DNA from: Apostichopus parvimensis
Taxonomy: Eukaryota > Echinodermata > Holothuroidea > Aspidochirotida > Stichopodidae
Reading direction: 5' to 3'
Assembly (NCBI GenBank): GCA_000934455.1
Contig: KN886588.1
Coordinates: forward strand, 31,719 to 65,265
DNA: 33,547 bases
The notes under the pieces are model-generated. The model saw nothing but the letters and a program-made list of their open reading frames with translations. It ran no database searches and had not been told where the DNA came from. Below are positions 1 to 10,740 of the stretch, piece after piece. Every line of letters starts with the position of its first letter. The stretch's first letter is position 1. The position numbers and the translations under genes were made by a program.

Positions 1-3000
1 TGGAGTGACTTTTGTAGCAAATTGGCACATGGCTGCTCAAAAGAAGGACATGTTTATCTACGTAGAAAGGAACTTGTATTTCAAAAATTTATTCATTCAC
101 AGAAAGTTGCCCCAGCAAGAGAACTCTACTTGTTAGCCTGCTTATGTATAATTACAGCGGGGGTGTGCCGTATACCCCCCTGCCTACCCTTTCTTGAGGA
201 TGTTTGCCTGGTGATTGCCATCCTCCTTATGTGGCCATACTGTTTCTTCTTTCTAAGGTGAGTATCAATCGAGATAACTTCATCAAAGGTTTTCTGACTG
301 ATTCAATATTTTGATTGAATTTATTAATCAGTTTGTAGTATCATTCCTATCTTGTAACATATTTTTTATATTTTACTTTTTTTTTTTTTTTTAATGTCAT
401 TCCTGACTTCATCCCCTCCCGCTTCCTATCCATACGCTTTGCTAATTTGCATTTAATATCATTTAACTAAAATTGCCGGAGGACTCACTCAGAATACTCG
501 AGATCCCACATTGCATTGGTATCATTAGCTTGTGTGTTTTGTCCCGTCGTTACTTTTATGCCCAAAAAGTCATTTCGACTCTCACGTTTGTCTGACCTCT
601 TCAAATCCTTCTCCTTGTCTTCTCTCCTACTACTTTTTCAGAGGTTACACCAAATTTGGTAAATTTATAGCTATGATTTACAAGATGATGGCATCGGACC
701 TGGTCATATTCTTCCTCATCTATGCTGTCGTCATCATGGCCTTCTCTCAGGGTTCGTAGAAAAACTTGCGTTCACGCCACCGAAACGTTCCTTCTTTATA
801 TTTTCCGTTTGATTTTGAGAAATATAATATTTGATGACACTCTTCGCTTACTCCCGTGACACAATATAAGTCATCAGCTTGAGTAGTCAAGTTTCATTTC
901 ATACTAATGAAAATAACAGTAAAATTTTGGAATTTTCTCAAATTTCATATATACTTTTAGATTAAAACTAACATATGGAGAAGCGTCTAGGTTTGCAAAT
1001 AATACACTAAAACATGGCATGTATTTTGTGCGACAAATGATTTTTGGAATTGCTGGCTTCATGCTAATTATACGACCACCTAATGGATTGTTGTAAACGT
1101 GTAGATATCAGACTTAGATTTAGGGGCATCAGATTACTTATAATGCATAATTACATGGCCTCGATCCGTTGCAACCCAACTCTAAATATGCAGCTTTAGC
1201 TATTTCCCAGTGTGTGGGTGGATTCATAAAAGTGTAATTTTTTTTTTTAAATTATAGTCAGTCGTGAATCTCGTGTTCGAGAATGGACCATGACACAACT
1301 AAGACAGACCTTGAGTGAATCATTCTGGTTTTGTACAGTGCAAAATATTATACCATATGCATGGCTATATAATCATTCAATTATATATAATACTATTATA
1401 TATTATATTATACGTTTCAAACGTCAAGTGAGTCAAGCAAAGTTTTGTCCATTGTCAGTTAAATGTGACAATGCAAGATGTCATTGACTCAAGTAACTGA
1501 AAATCACTGTTATAAATGACCTAATCCAGATATTACTAATTAATTGACTCGTTAGTTGAAGGCTTGTTTTAGCGATCAGAGTGTACATCCCACACCCATT
1601 AAGAAACTACTGCAGGACCCCATATACTCTCATCATATTCAAAATAAGTATTTCTGGTTTGGGAATTGAGAAGTGGAGTTCTGTTTTTCTTTTTTTTAAT
1701 GTTTTTGACACAAATTTACATTCACCATAGCTGTACTGCATATTTGGTGTGTAGGAGTACCACATTGAGTACAAAAAGTCTATTGTTTTTGGTGGAGGTC
1801 AATGGTCATTTGGGGTCACCAGTGGTCAAATTGTGAAAACCTTGTAAACATGATATCTCAATATGGAAGCTTGGGCAGATCTCATATTTGGTATAAAGGT
1901 ATATAGCAATAAATAAAAGAAGCCTATTGATTTTGGTGGAGGTCAGAGGTCATTTGGGGCAACACGTCAAATCGTGAAAGCCTTGTAAACATGATATTGG
2001 ACAGATCTCATATTTGGTTTGTAGATGTACCATATCAAGTTTTACAGAGCCAATTGTTGCTGTTGGTGGAGGTCAAAGGTCATTTATAGTCAACAAATGC
2101 GAAACATTTACTTCACTCCCCTCTTACCTGTCTCTTTACACTAACACACCTTCCTAAACATAATATTGCAAGGGAAGCTTGAACAGATCGCATATTTGGT
2201 ATGTAATTGTACCACATTGAGTACAAGAAGCCTAATGTTGTGGGCGGAGGTCAATGGTCGTATGTGTTCACCAGGGGTCAAATTATGAAAACCATGCTTA
2301 TTTTCAAATTATTTCAGCAAGGACACATGTCATATTTAGTATGTTGATGTATCTATCACATTTAGTACAAGAAGCCTGTTGTTGAGGTCAATGGTCATTT
2401 CAGGACAGCCTGTGTCATTGTGAATTTATTGTTTGTTACATCACACTGCTTTTCACTGTATTACTAAGATCAAGTATGTGTACACCCTCACTATACATTA
2501 CTTCAGATTCATAAAGAAAATTGCTCATGTTTCATCAACAAAGCCACAATGCATTTTTGCACATATACCCCTTTTTATCACTGCATTATGCTTATCAGGG
2601 AGTTGCTAGAAGGAGCAACAATTCCAGTCATTTGTCCCATGGACATACATCCATTTTTGATAATATATCTTTTGATATATTTTCTGCAATCATTTAATTC
2701 TTTGCTTTTGTTTCGGATCAGCAAAGTGGTGCAGAATCATACATGGAAGTGGCTTTTTAAGTCCAAATGTCTGCATTGATGTAATATTGACAATCATCAT
2801 GATGAAATTGCAACATTTGTTGAATTTTTTGACTCAAATATGAGTAAATAATATCCATGCATTGAAGTAAATCCTACAAATTTTCAAAAGTACACAGGTG
2901 TGTTTATACTCTTGCTAAGATAATGGAGTAATGCATATGTGGGGGTAGGTGGGAGAGGAGGGGAGGAATGGCTTGGTAGTTATTTATGCGGTAGTTTGCT

Positions 3001-6000
3001 CAAAAAAGTCCATGGTTATCCTACACCTCTGTACTATGCTGCTGTCTGTTATGAAATTATTTTGATTGGAACATTTTGTTTCGGGACAGGATAAGGATGG
3101 TGATCGAGCTAGAGAAAAGTCCTGTCCATAAACAGATTTGGCATGAAAAAGATCCAAGTTCATGTTTAAAGCATCCTTTATTAACCTTAAGTATATTAGA
3201 AGCAAATGTAATCCTTCTCTAACAACTCTCTGAATCTAAGGAATGGTTAATTCACCTGCTATGGAATGGTTTGTTCTAAATAAATAAATAAAGTGGATGT
3301 ATTTTATTGATACATGTATTGAATTTTTTAATAACATTTAATTGATGAGTTTTCTGCAAGCTGCTTAACAAGGTAGGATATATTTTGAGGAAAAGAAAGC
3401 AGTAGTTGGGATTGAACCAGGGATCTTCTGCTGCCAAAACTTTTTCTCTACCACTAGACCATTAGGTGGGAGAAAGCTTTTGCTTGCTTTTTAAATATTT
3501 AAAGATCAAGTTGTTTGGACTTAGTGCTTTTATAAAACATTTTCTCTACTGATCCTTGTCAGGGAGAGGGAACCTTGTCAGGGGGGAGGGGTGCCGGCGA
3601 ACTCCCTTGTCCGCTTGGGAACCTTGTCAGGGGGGAGGGGTGCCGGCGAACTCCCTTGTCCGCTTGGGAACCTTGTCAGGGGGGAGGGGTGCCGGCGAAC
3701 TCCTTTTGCCAGCGATAACTCACCCTGGACTTGAACCGAGCCGATCAGAAATTTCTAATCGCATACGGAACAACCAATTACACCATTTTGGTTCCCAAGG
3801 AATCAACTTCGTTTCTTACCTTTATACTTCCACCTGCTTCAAAGAACAGAAAAGTAAAAGGCTCTGGCTGGACTTGAACCATAGACATGCATCCCGTGGG
3901 AATTGAACCCCTAGACAAGGAGTTTGTCTTGCTCTTCAGGTACAAGCACTAACCACTGCGCCACTGTATCTGTTGAGAAATAATGCTCGTTTCTAATATT
4001 TAAGGTTCATAATGGAAGGAAAGAGGTATATGATTAGTAAAAGGAAACTGCCTTCACTGGGGTTTGAACCCAAGATTTGGAGTTTGTCTTGTTCAGCAGG
4101 TACAGGCACTACCAACTGCGCCACTGTAACTGTTGAGAAATAATGCTCGTTTCTAATATTTGAACCTAACAACGTGAGGAGACTTAAAAAAAAATATATG
4201 GAAAAAGCCAGTTGGCTTTGTGATTCCTTGCCATATACTTTGCTGAAAATTCCAAATAAGTGAGGCAATTTTTCCAAGCGAAAAAGTAGTGAGAGATATT
4301 GAAAACTCTGGATACGATTTGTGAGGAGAACCAGGAAAGACTTCATCACACCAGGAGTTTCTCAGGACAAGAATGTTATTGATCCTGCTTTTTGGTTTGA
4401 TGATAATCGTAACCTTTGTAGTGATACAAGCCAATGAGAGTGTGTGTGTGACACATTGCTTGTAAACACGATATCTCAAGAAGGGAAAATTGGACCAATT
4501 TCATATTTGGTGTGTAGGAATATCACATTGAGTAGAAGAACCCTATTGTTTTCTGGGAGTCAATGTGGGGTCACCAGAGGTCAAATTGTGAAAACATGTA
4601 AACAAGATACCGTATCTCATGGTAGAAATCAGGACATTTATATTATAATAGCTGTTTCTGGTGAATAAGCAGAAGCCTATTGCCAATGAAGTAATCGAAA
4701 CTTCAATGCAGTTTTGCATTCTGGTTACCCTTTGGAAATGCTCAACTAAACCATGCAACTTTGCACACCTATCACCTTTAAAACCAAGAGTTCATTCTTC
4801 TCAATTCACCTACCATCGTTTTCTTTTTCAGCTATGCACGTTATTTACATTGGATTCCAAGGGGAGTCTGTGATGTATGGCGGTTCCGTTATTAGCATGT
4901 TTGTGATGTCCCTCGGAGAACTAGAGGATATTTATGAATCCTTCGATCTGACCAGATATCCGAGTGCAGCCAAGGTAAGCTAGCTACTGATTGTTAATTA
5001 CATATTTGTAAAATATGGATTCAGCTAGCTACTTCTTATTAATTACACATCGGTAAAATATGGATTAAATTACAAATAAAATATGTCCTTTCAAGTATGT
5101 TAACAAGGAAAAATTAAAAAAGAAAATTGTTTGTTCATGGCTGTGACAATCCATCGACAGATCCAGAAGTGAGTTCCAGGAGACATGTATTAGTGGATAC
5201 GAAACTTTACTTCTGAAATAGCCGCTCATAAAAAGATATATCAGGAAAAAGTTTTAGAATGATTGCACAATAAAAGAATGCTAAATTTTTCAACTGTGAA
5301 TACCTCGTTTTGAGCAAAACTATGTATATATGGTAATTTTAGATCAAAGCGGTTTAGGAGAATGGTTCCATGCCTGGTTCTTCCCCTCTCCCCCCTCCAC
5401 CACCCCTTGATCTTGAGCCACCCTTGCAAATCTTGTGTTTTTACATCTGTTTAATAATGTTAATTGATAAATTGATGTACAACAAGTGAACCATTGAACA
5501 TCATCTTTGAGTTCTTGTAAGAGAAACCACCACTCTCAAACATTTGATAAGGAGGGAAAGGTCATAGGATTGAACCCAACTGCCATTATGACGTAGTGTA
5601 GTTTTGTGCTTTCTCTGTGGATGTTCCTTCCTTTAAATTGCTGTCTCTGTGGCTGTTGTTTTCATCTTTTCAGGCATGTTTCTGGTTCTTCATGGTGAAT
5701 GCAGGACTGCTGCAGTTGAATCTGTTTATTGCGATGATGGGGAACACGTTCAACTCGTTAGACAGCAAAAAGTATGAAGCCTTCAAACAGGTCAGATATT
5801 TAATATGAATTGTTTTTTTTTTTTATAATTATGAAGTATTCTCCTTGTATAGTTACTGCACATATCTGTTAAAGTTTTACATACATAGCCAGGAGCTACC
5901 ATTTCACAAGTTTAGCCAATGCCAAAAATCGTCTACTAGCTAAAGTGAACTTTTCACTGGCCTTCTTTCTGAATTACAACATACATCCGTTGCTGTAAAG

Positions 6001-7776
6001 GCATTTTTGGACTGACGATTATCAACCCATTTATTGTGTGTTAATGTAAGTGATGTCTACTGGCCGGAGATTGCCTATGCCTTGTTTCATCTACAGGCAA
6101 AAGGGCTAACAAAATTCTCTGGCACTGAACTGAGCCAGTAAATAGCCCAGATTTCAAGGCCTGATAAGCCTAATGCGACCAATCATATTTGAAGGCAGGG
6201 GATGGAAGAGGGGAGGGTGGTGGGGGGTGGAGCCTATAGGTTAAAATAAAGTGGGCTGAGGGAGGGGGTTGGTATGAAGGATGGGCAATGACATGAGGAT
6301 GACACTCCCTTGCACAGTGTATTTCGCTATTCATGATGTTAGGCGTACGATATATAATACACATGCGCCGTTCATTTGTGCGTCTAGGGACGCCCTAGCT
6401 GTTGTACCGTGTACCCAGTCCAGTTTTGTTTGGTTCATGAGCTGTCCATTCCTCTAGCTTGCTTTTGTTTCTTGCAGTGGGCTCAAATTATTTTGGTTTT
6501 GGAACAAGATCACACTAACTCTCAACGTAAGAAGATCATGCTGGGATATTCAACGCCCGGATGGACTGGACCGAACAGCAGAGCAATATCGCTACAAACT
6601 CAGAATGATGTAAGTTGACTAAAATAATGGAACTTATGGACATGGTTTTACACAGTCGTTAAATATCATGCAAATAGTTCTGTGTGATTTCACATTTTAA
6701 ACAGTTTAAACACGTTCTAACACAGCCATTCCTGTTTGGCATTTAAGTTTCATATACTGTGAAATATTCATTATGATGTCACAAACTTCATTTAAATTTA
6801 TTGAGATGTCACAATCACTCACAAGAATATTGGACCTCTTTTTCCTTCAAGAAGACATAACTTATTCTAGGCTGCACTCTAGTTAAGAAGAAGAAGGAAA
6901 AAAAATCTTCTTTTGAGACCTGCATGTGCCAAATTTGTGACCTTATTAAGAAAAAAAATGGAATTTACTTGTGATAAATACAAAGCCTTTTTAACATGAT
7001 GGTAAATCGTTGTCATATTTTACAGGATTATGACGATTTAGCAATACAAGTATCAAACAGAAGGCATGCGAGGTACAAGAACATGGTTTTCGTGGACGGC
7101 TCCTGGCAGGAACCCAAAGCAGCTAGTGCTAAAGACGTCAGCATGAATGTACCGAATAGGAGCTGCAGTTCAATGTCTGGAACTATTGCATCTGACTATG
7201 GTCTGCTATTGTAAGTGAATTTAACCCCCCCCTCCACCCCCCTCCCCCATCCCACGTGCCTTAATTCACACAGTATGGTTGTGAAATGAGTGAAGTAGTG
7301 TCATTAATGTCCGATCACTTTCTTTGTATTCTGGCGAGTCATAATTAGGACATACAAATTTATCGTTGGTATAGATCCACAGCCAGTAATAAAATCACCA
7401 TGTCATAAAACACTTTGCTAAATATTTGACATAGCCGTTTTCGATTATTTTTTTTATATTCTGTACTATTTGAGCTTTAATGACTTTTGAAAGTCCAGTA
7501 TAGTTAGTCCAGTATAGTTGGTCCAGTATAAATAGTCCAATATAGTTAGTCCAGTATAGTCCAGTAGTTTGGATCCATCTCTTATATTTTACATTGGCTA
7601 ATGTCAACAGACAGTAATCACAGCAGCCATGTTTTTACCGGAGGAGTAATTACGTTTTGCTTTGTACATTGACTTTCTTATATCATGAATTTAAGCCCAA
7701 TGATGATAGTAATATTGTCTTGAATGTAAATTTTAATAGTTTTCCTCTAACTTTTAGGCCGTCTAACAGCAAGTGA
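1..7776 (+). CDS. TRPV-type cation channel, 3' part (7 exons)
   Basis: Membrane cation channel subunit of the TRPV family; the ankyrin repeats and S1-S2 lie left of the window. Exons from splice sites and frame: <1-257, 642-751, 4832-4974, 5674-5790, 6478-6609, 7026-7210, 7758-7776, giving 320 residues. All joins are GT-AG and keep frame. Counting from base 1: S3 about 41-58, S4 66-86, then the family's RG and MIYKM linker, S5 105-122 ending AFSQA, pore helix and filter near SLGELED (149-155), S6 with NLFIAMMGNTF (186-196), and the post-S6 helix WAQIILVLE (210-218). The AFSQA, MMGNT and QWA-I-LVLE signatures are closer to the invertebrate Nanchung/Inactive/OSM-9 group than to vertebrate TRPV5/6; that placement is from memory of the family. 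The last exon adds only five residues after the split codon. The start of the first exon is not determined. Confidence 0.92.
258..641 (+). other. TRPV intron, 384 bp
   Basis: The donor is AG|GTGAGT and the acceptor has a pyrimidine run before CAG. A poly-T run lies near 369-391. No other signal is seen. Confidence 0.85.
1735..2420 (+). repeat. Degenerate ~140-bp tandem repeat, about 5 units
   Basis: The phrase CATATTTGGT recurs at 1739, 1883, 2009 and 2191, with a variant at 2331. Each is followed by ACATTGAGTACAA-like and GGAGGTCAATGGTCATTT-like text. Spacing is 144, 126, 182 and 140 bases, so units have gained or lost DNA. Copies are clearly diverged. It is non-coding and intronic. Confidence 0.85.
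3400..3475 (-). repeat. tRNA-like SINE fragment
   Basis: Read on the minus strand, an A-box-like TAATGGTCTAGTGGTAG (3448-3464) is followed by a B-box-like TGGTTCAATCCC (3408-3419). The ends do not pair as an acceptor stem, so I read it as tRNA-derived and not as a working tRNA gene. Confidence 0.5.
3556..3710 (+). repeat. 49-bp GC-rich minisatellite, 3 copies
   Basis: AACCTTGTCAGGGGGGAGGG starts at 3571, 3620 and 3669, exactly 49 bases apart. Copies are near identical, with a partial unit before the first. The unit is rich in G and contains GTGCCGGCGAACTCC. Because 49 is not a multiple of three, an open frame through it is not a protein repeat. Confidence 0.95.
3720..3795 (-). repeat. tRNA-like SINE fragment
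   Basis: On the minus strand, TGGTGTAATTGGTTG (3771-3785) resembles an A box and CGGTTCAAGTCC (3728-3740) resembles a B box. No convincing cloverleaf was found by eye. Confidence 0.45.
3892..4160 (-). repeat. Tandem pair of tRNA-derived SINE units, period 160
   Basis: Two copies lie head to tail. On the minus strand each has an A box (TGGCGCAGTTGGTAGTG at 4107-4123; a related version at 3947-3963) and a B box (GGGTTCAAACCC at 4060-4071; a related one at 3898-3910). Both begin with the same head, which contains GAAACGAGCATTATTTCTCA. The head is 160 bases apart between copies. This is the clearest tRNA-derived element of the cluster. Confidence 0.75.
4450..4612 (+). repeat. Detached unit of the ~140-bp repeat
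   Basis: This is one further copy about 2 kb downstream of the array. It has the same order of phrases (GTAAACACGATATCTCAA, CATATTTGGTGTGTAGGA, CACATTGAGTAGAAGAA, GTCAATGTGGGGTCACCAG, GTCAAATTGTGAAAAC). This shows the unit is an interspersed repeat as well as a tandem one. Confidence 0.8.
4975..5673 (+). other. TRPV intron with a 45-bp tandem duplication at its donor
   Basis: The donor is AAG|GTAAGC. A 45-bp duplication starts inside the donor: AGCTAGCTAC at 4978 and again at 5023, both followed by TTAATTACA and GTAAAATATGGATT. The rest is AT-rich and unremarkable. The acceptor is TTTTCAG. Confidence 0.8.
5791..6477 (+). other. TRPV intron, 687 bp
   Basis: The intron is GT-AG between the S6 exon and the post-S6 exon. 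A purine-rich, G-rich stretch lies at 6190-6270. Nothing else is seen. Confidence 0.75.
6610..7025 (+). other. TRPV intron, 416 bp
   Basis: The donor is GAT|GTAAGT and the acceptor TTTTACAG. The intron is AT-rich with no other signal. Confidence 0.8.
7211..7757 (+). other. Last TRPV intron with short tandem repeat
   Basis: A consensus donor (ATT|GTAAGT) and an acceptor after a pyrimidine tract (CTAACTTTTAG) bound the intron. If it is retained, a TAA at 7212-7214 ends the protein at once. At 7494-7567 GTCCAGTATAGTTA-like units of about 14 bases repeat five or six times. Confidence 0.75.
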
Positions 7777-7970
7777 AATGTGGACAATTCTAGATCCCTT
7801 AACTAATCACCAATAGCAGAGAGATAACATTGCAGAGATAGGTGGTAATGTGTAGACAGTTGAGTCTCACTGTGATCTACAATATGTGAATATCACATGA
7901 GACCTGCTGTTGTTTCTCCCCTTACACTTGTCTCTGTGGTATTGTTCATTTCCTTGAGGTTTTAATACAG

Positions 7971-7976
7971 AATAAA
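7971..7976 (+). terminator. Candidate polyadenylation signal of the TRPV gene
   Basis: AATAAA lies 195 bases after the TRPV stop codon. A second AATAAA at 8377-8382 lies beyond the AT microsatellite and could serve a longer 3' UTR. Confidence 0.5.
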
Positions 7977-8029
7977 AGTTGTTCCTGCAGTATTAAGAAG
8001 TATTTGAGGAAGATTTATGATTCATATCT

Positions 8030-8255
8030 ATAAGCCGTTTATAGCTATATGTATATAAACATATATAGCTATATATATATGTATCTAGCTATATGTATAG
8101 TTAGCTGTATATGTATATAGCTATATGTTTATATATATATAACTATATAACTATATATGTATCTAGCTATATGTATATAGCTATATGTTTATATATATAG
8201 CTATATTTGTATCTAGCTATATGGCTATATATGTATATTTATATAGCTTTATATT
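8030..8255. repeat. TATA/AGCTATA microsatellite
   Basis: About 220 bases of alternating TA with recurrent AGCTATATGTATAT words. It is strongly self-complementary and lies in or just past the TRPV 3' UTR. Confidence 0.9.
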
Positions 8256-8382
8256 GACAAATGAGTAGTTTGGGAATGCCTAATAATATTGTGTCATGTT
8301 TTGATTTGTGTTGCCACTATCAGTGTTGTGACAAAATCTGTAACCTGTATTTTCATCTCCAACATAAATTACACACAATAAA

Positions 8383-10448
8383 GATACCAATTGTAGTACT
8401 AAATTTTGCTTGAGGAATAGTTTCATTTAAAATGTACATTCCATTTCAAATTAATATCAAACCTTCCTTTATTATGGATTGCCTCTACAATGAACTTTCA
8501 GCATTTGCACATAGTCTTTAAATGTTTATTTTTACTGATGTGACTGACTAATATTGCAATACCTTGGCTTTAAGCACTTCTCAACATTCCTTTCCATAAA
8601 ATATTTTATATTTATGACATATTTATAATATAATCAAGCAGGGTCATATTTTGAAACTTTTCAGGTTTTCTAATATTTATTAGTTAAGGAACTATTCTCA
8701 CTCGTCTGTCTTTCGTTTTCGAGTTAATAAACCTCAATTTAATTTGGCCAACTCTCAAGAAATATTCTTAATGTAAGTTTCATTAATTCTACATCAGTAA
8801 GAGGAAGTTATTATACTGGTAAATATTAGAGGTGGGGGGGGGGAGGAGGGGGTAATTTATCAGGTATACCAGGGTAAAGTGCAATATATTTTACCCAGAT
8901 TGTAGGACAGTATTTTGTACACTGTTATATTGTACAAGTCTACCCGGCTTCAATCATATTTAAAAAAATAATCGTTGCAAAATATTAAACAGGTCATTTA
9001 TTTTAGTGTTTTGAAAATTACCACCTTGATCAAGTTTTGTAGTTTTGTTTTATTTTCAGAATACATTTGTTCTCAAATTCATAATATTTTATAGACAGCC
9101 GAGGTTGAGCATGATTTTGAAAAGTCATTGTTATATTTTAATACCATTAATGTCATGTTATAAACCTTGACACTGAGGCTCCCTGCTAGTAGCCAAATAT
9201 GGCCGTTTGTTATGATTTATTATATTAATTTATTAAGTATTGTAAAAAGTGAACAACTATAGTCACCTGGTTGCAAAGAAGTGGAATTTAGATGGCTTTG
9301 TTATTTCTTTATTGGTAGAAAACAATTTGTCAATTTAATATTCACTATTATTAATGGTATTGCCGGGTACCCCACATAGCCTCTCTCTCATTGATAAGAA
9401 ACTTCAAGACTGTACTGCCAGAATGGTAAGAAGTAAACAAATGTTTACAATATATGCAATTTGAAGTAAATGATCAAGGATGTATCAGGGATCTTTATTT
9501 ATCACATCATAATTAGCTGAACCAATTTTTGGCCCGTAAATGTCTAATTTAAAGATGTGTGCGTTTTCTAGTGCAGAGAGTTCCATGTTAAGGTTATGGC
9601 CAGACAACATTGTACTGATATATGTAATTATGATTTTTTATGCCATTATCATTGAATGACAGCTTATTTATGGTCTATTCATTTTTTTCTTCAGTATTTT
9701 GTATCAGGCATTATTTACTTTCAAACTGTAAAATACATAATTTGACAACAAAAATGATGTTCTGTTTAGAAATTTTTCAGACTGATGGCTAAGGTTGTAG
9801 AAGATTCTGTAAATATTGAAAGGTAAAATTGATGACCCATACAGAAGTACATTATCCCTCATCACACACAAAAAGGAAAATAATTTCCATTAATAAATAA
9901 AAACAATATTTGATAGCCACATATCTAAACACCCATCAATATCTTGCTTTGATTTAAGGAATAGTTTTCTTGTAGAAAAAGAAAAAGAAGCAATTGAAGT
10001 TTGGGGTTGGTGTTCAAATATTCATACCAATGGAAGTGTTGTATGGAAAACTACAAGGCTGGTGCTGTAATGGTGCAGTGCCACTCACTAATCGCCGGTC
10101 ATCTGGCACAACATGCGACTGTTGTCTGTTTGAGCGTATATCTTGTATCGAGGTTGGTAAGAGAGTGAAGTATAAGCGGTTCACTCGGGCTCCTCCCCAC
10201 CCCCACCCCAGATAGGTAAGGGGGAGTGAGTAAATACAGGGCACACAAAGTCGCTGTTATGCTAACCAGTGTTAAGTGGATACGCTTGTCAATCCTGATA
10301 ATTCTAATGTGCCAAAAAAAAAAAAAAAAAACTAACATGCGTTCGTAAAAAGCTACATTTTCTCAATTAGTATGTATGTGGTCTCATGGAAAAGTCAGTT
10401 CGTGTATTTGCAATAAGGTAACATCAAACTTATTGTACCAAATATTTG
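8383..10448. other. Intergenic DNA between convergent genes
   Basis: AT-rich sequence with a G-run at 8832-8851 and no supported gene. Short open frames at 9994-10338 overlap on both strands, lack splice context and look like chance. Confidence 0.6.
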
Positions 10449-10454
10449 TTTATT
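10449..10454 (-). terminator. Candidate polyadenylation signal of the glycoprotein gene
   Basis: The minus strand reads AATAAA here, about 290 bases after the stop codon at 10741. ATTAAA-type variants lie nearer, around 10627-10637, so the true site is uncertain. Confidence 0.35.
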
Positions 10455-10740
10455 CAAATTATCTCACCCCATACATGTTAAAGCTGGTCAATGTACTGAA
10501 ATTGAACTACGTACGTACGCAGGCGGCCATTATGTAGGGCTGAAGAATACTGACGATAAAACACGTTAAACCAAACAGAAAAGAAAAATACACAGAATTG
10601 ATGATTATTTCCGTTCCAAAATTGAAATTTAATTTAATTTTATACTGACCACACAGTAAGCTTTGTAAGCTATAACAATAGAATCAAATTATTCTGTGAA
10701 ACATTTGATGTTAAGAAAGAAATTTTTGACGGAATATTCA

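Larger units (their letters stand above)
752..4831 (+). other. TRPV long intron with repeats, 4.1 kb
   Basis: The intron joins S5 (ending GFSQ-like AFSQ) to the pore exon. The donor G|GTTCGT is weak; it was chosen over the GT at 756 because only it gives the in-frame AFSQ-A-MHVIY join. The acceptor is TTTTCAG. The intron carries a ~140-bp tandem repeat (1735-2420), a 49-bp minisatellite (3556-3710) and tRNA-like SINE pieces (3400-4160). The rest (roughly 760-1730 and 2430-3390) is AT-rich with no exon or RNA gene that I can see. Confidence 0.8.

Noticed and set aside
3720-3795. Functional tRNA gene
   Set aside because: A and B boxes are present but no acceptor stem pairing or clear anticodon arm was found.
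3556-3906. 116-codon open frame with repeated peptide-like text
   Set aside because: It is created by the 49-bp minisatellite and tRNA-like repeats; the unit length is not a multiple of three.
3993-4479. Two long minus-strand open frames
   Set aside because: They overlap in different frames, one runs through the SINE B box, and neither has protein features.
8030-8255. Promoter cluster of TATA boxes
   Set aside because: The TATA words belong to a long TA microsatellite after the TRPV stop.
9994-10338. Overlapping open frames on both strands
   Set aside because: They are mirror frames with no domain, no splice context and simple C-rich sequence at one end.
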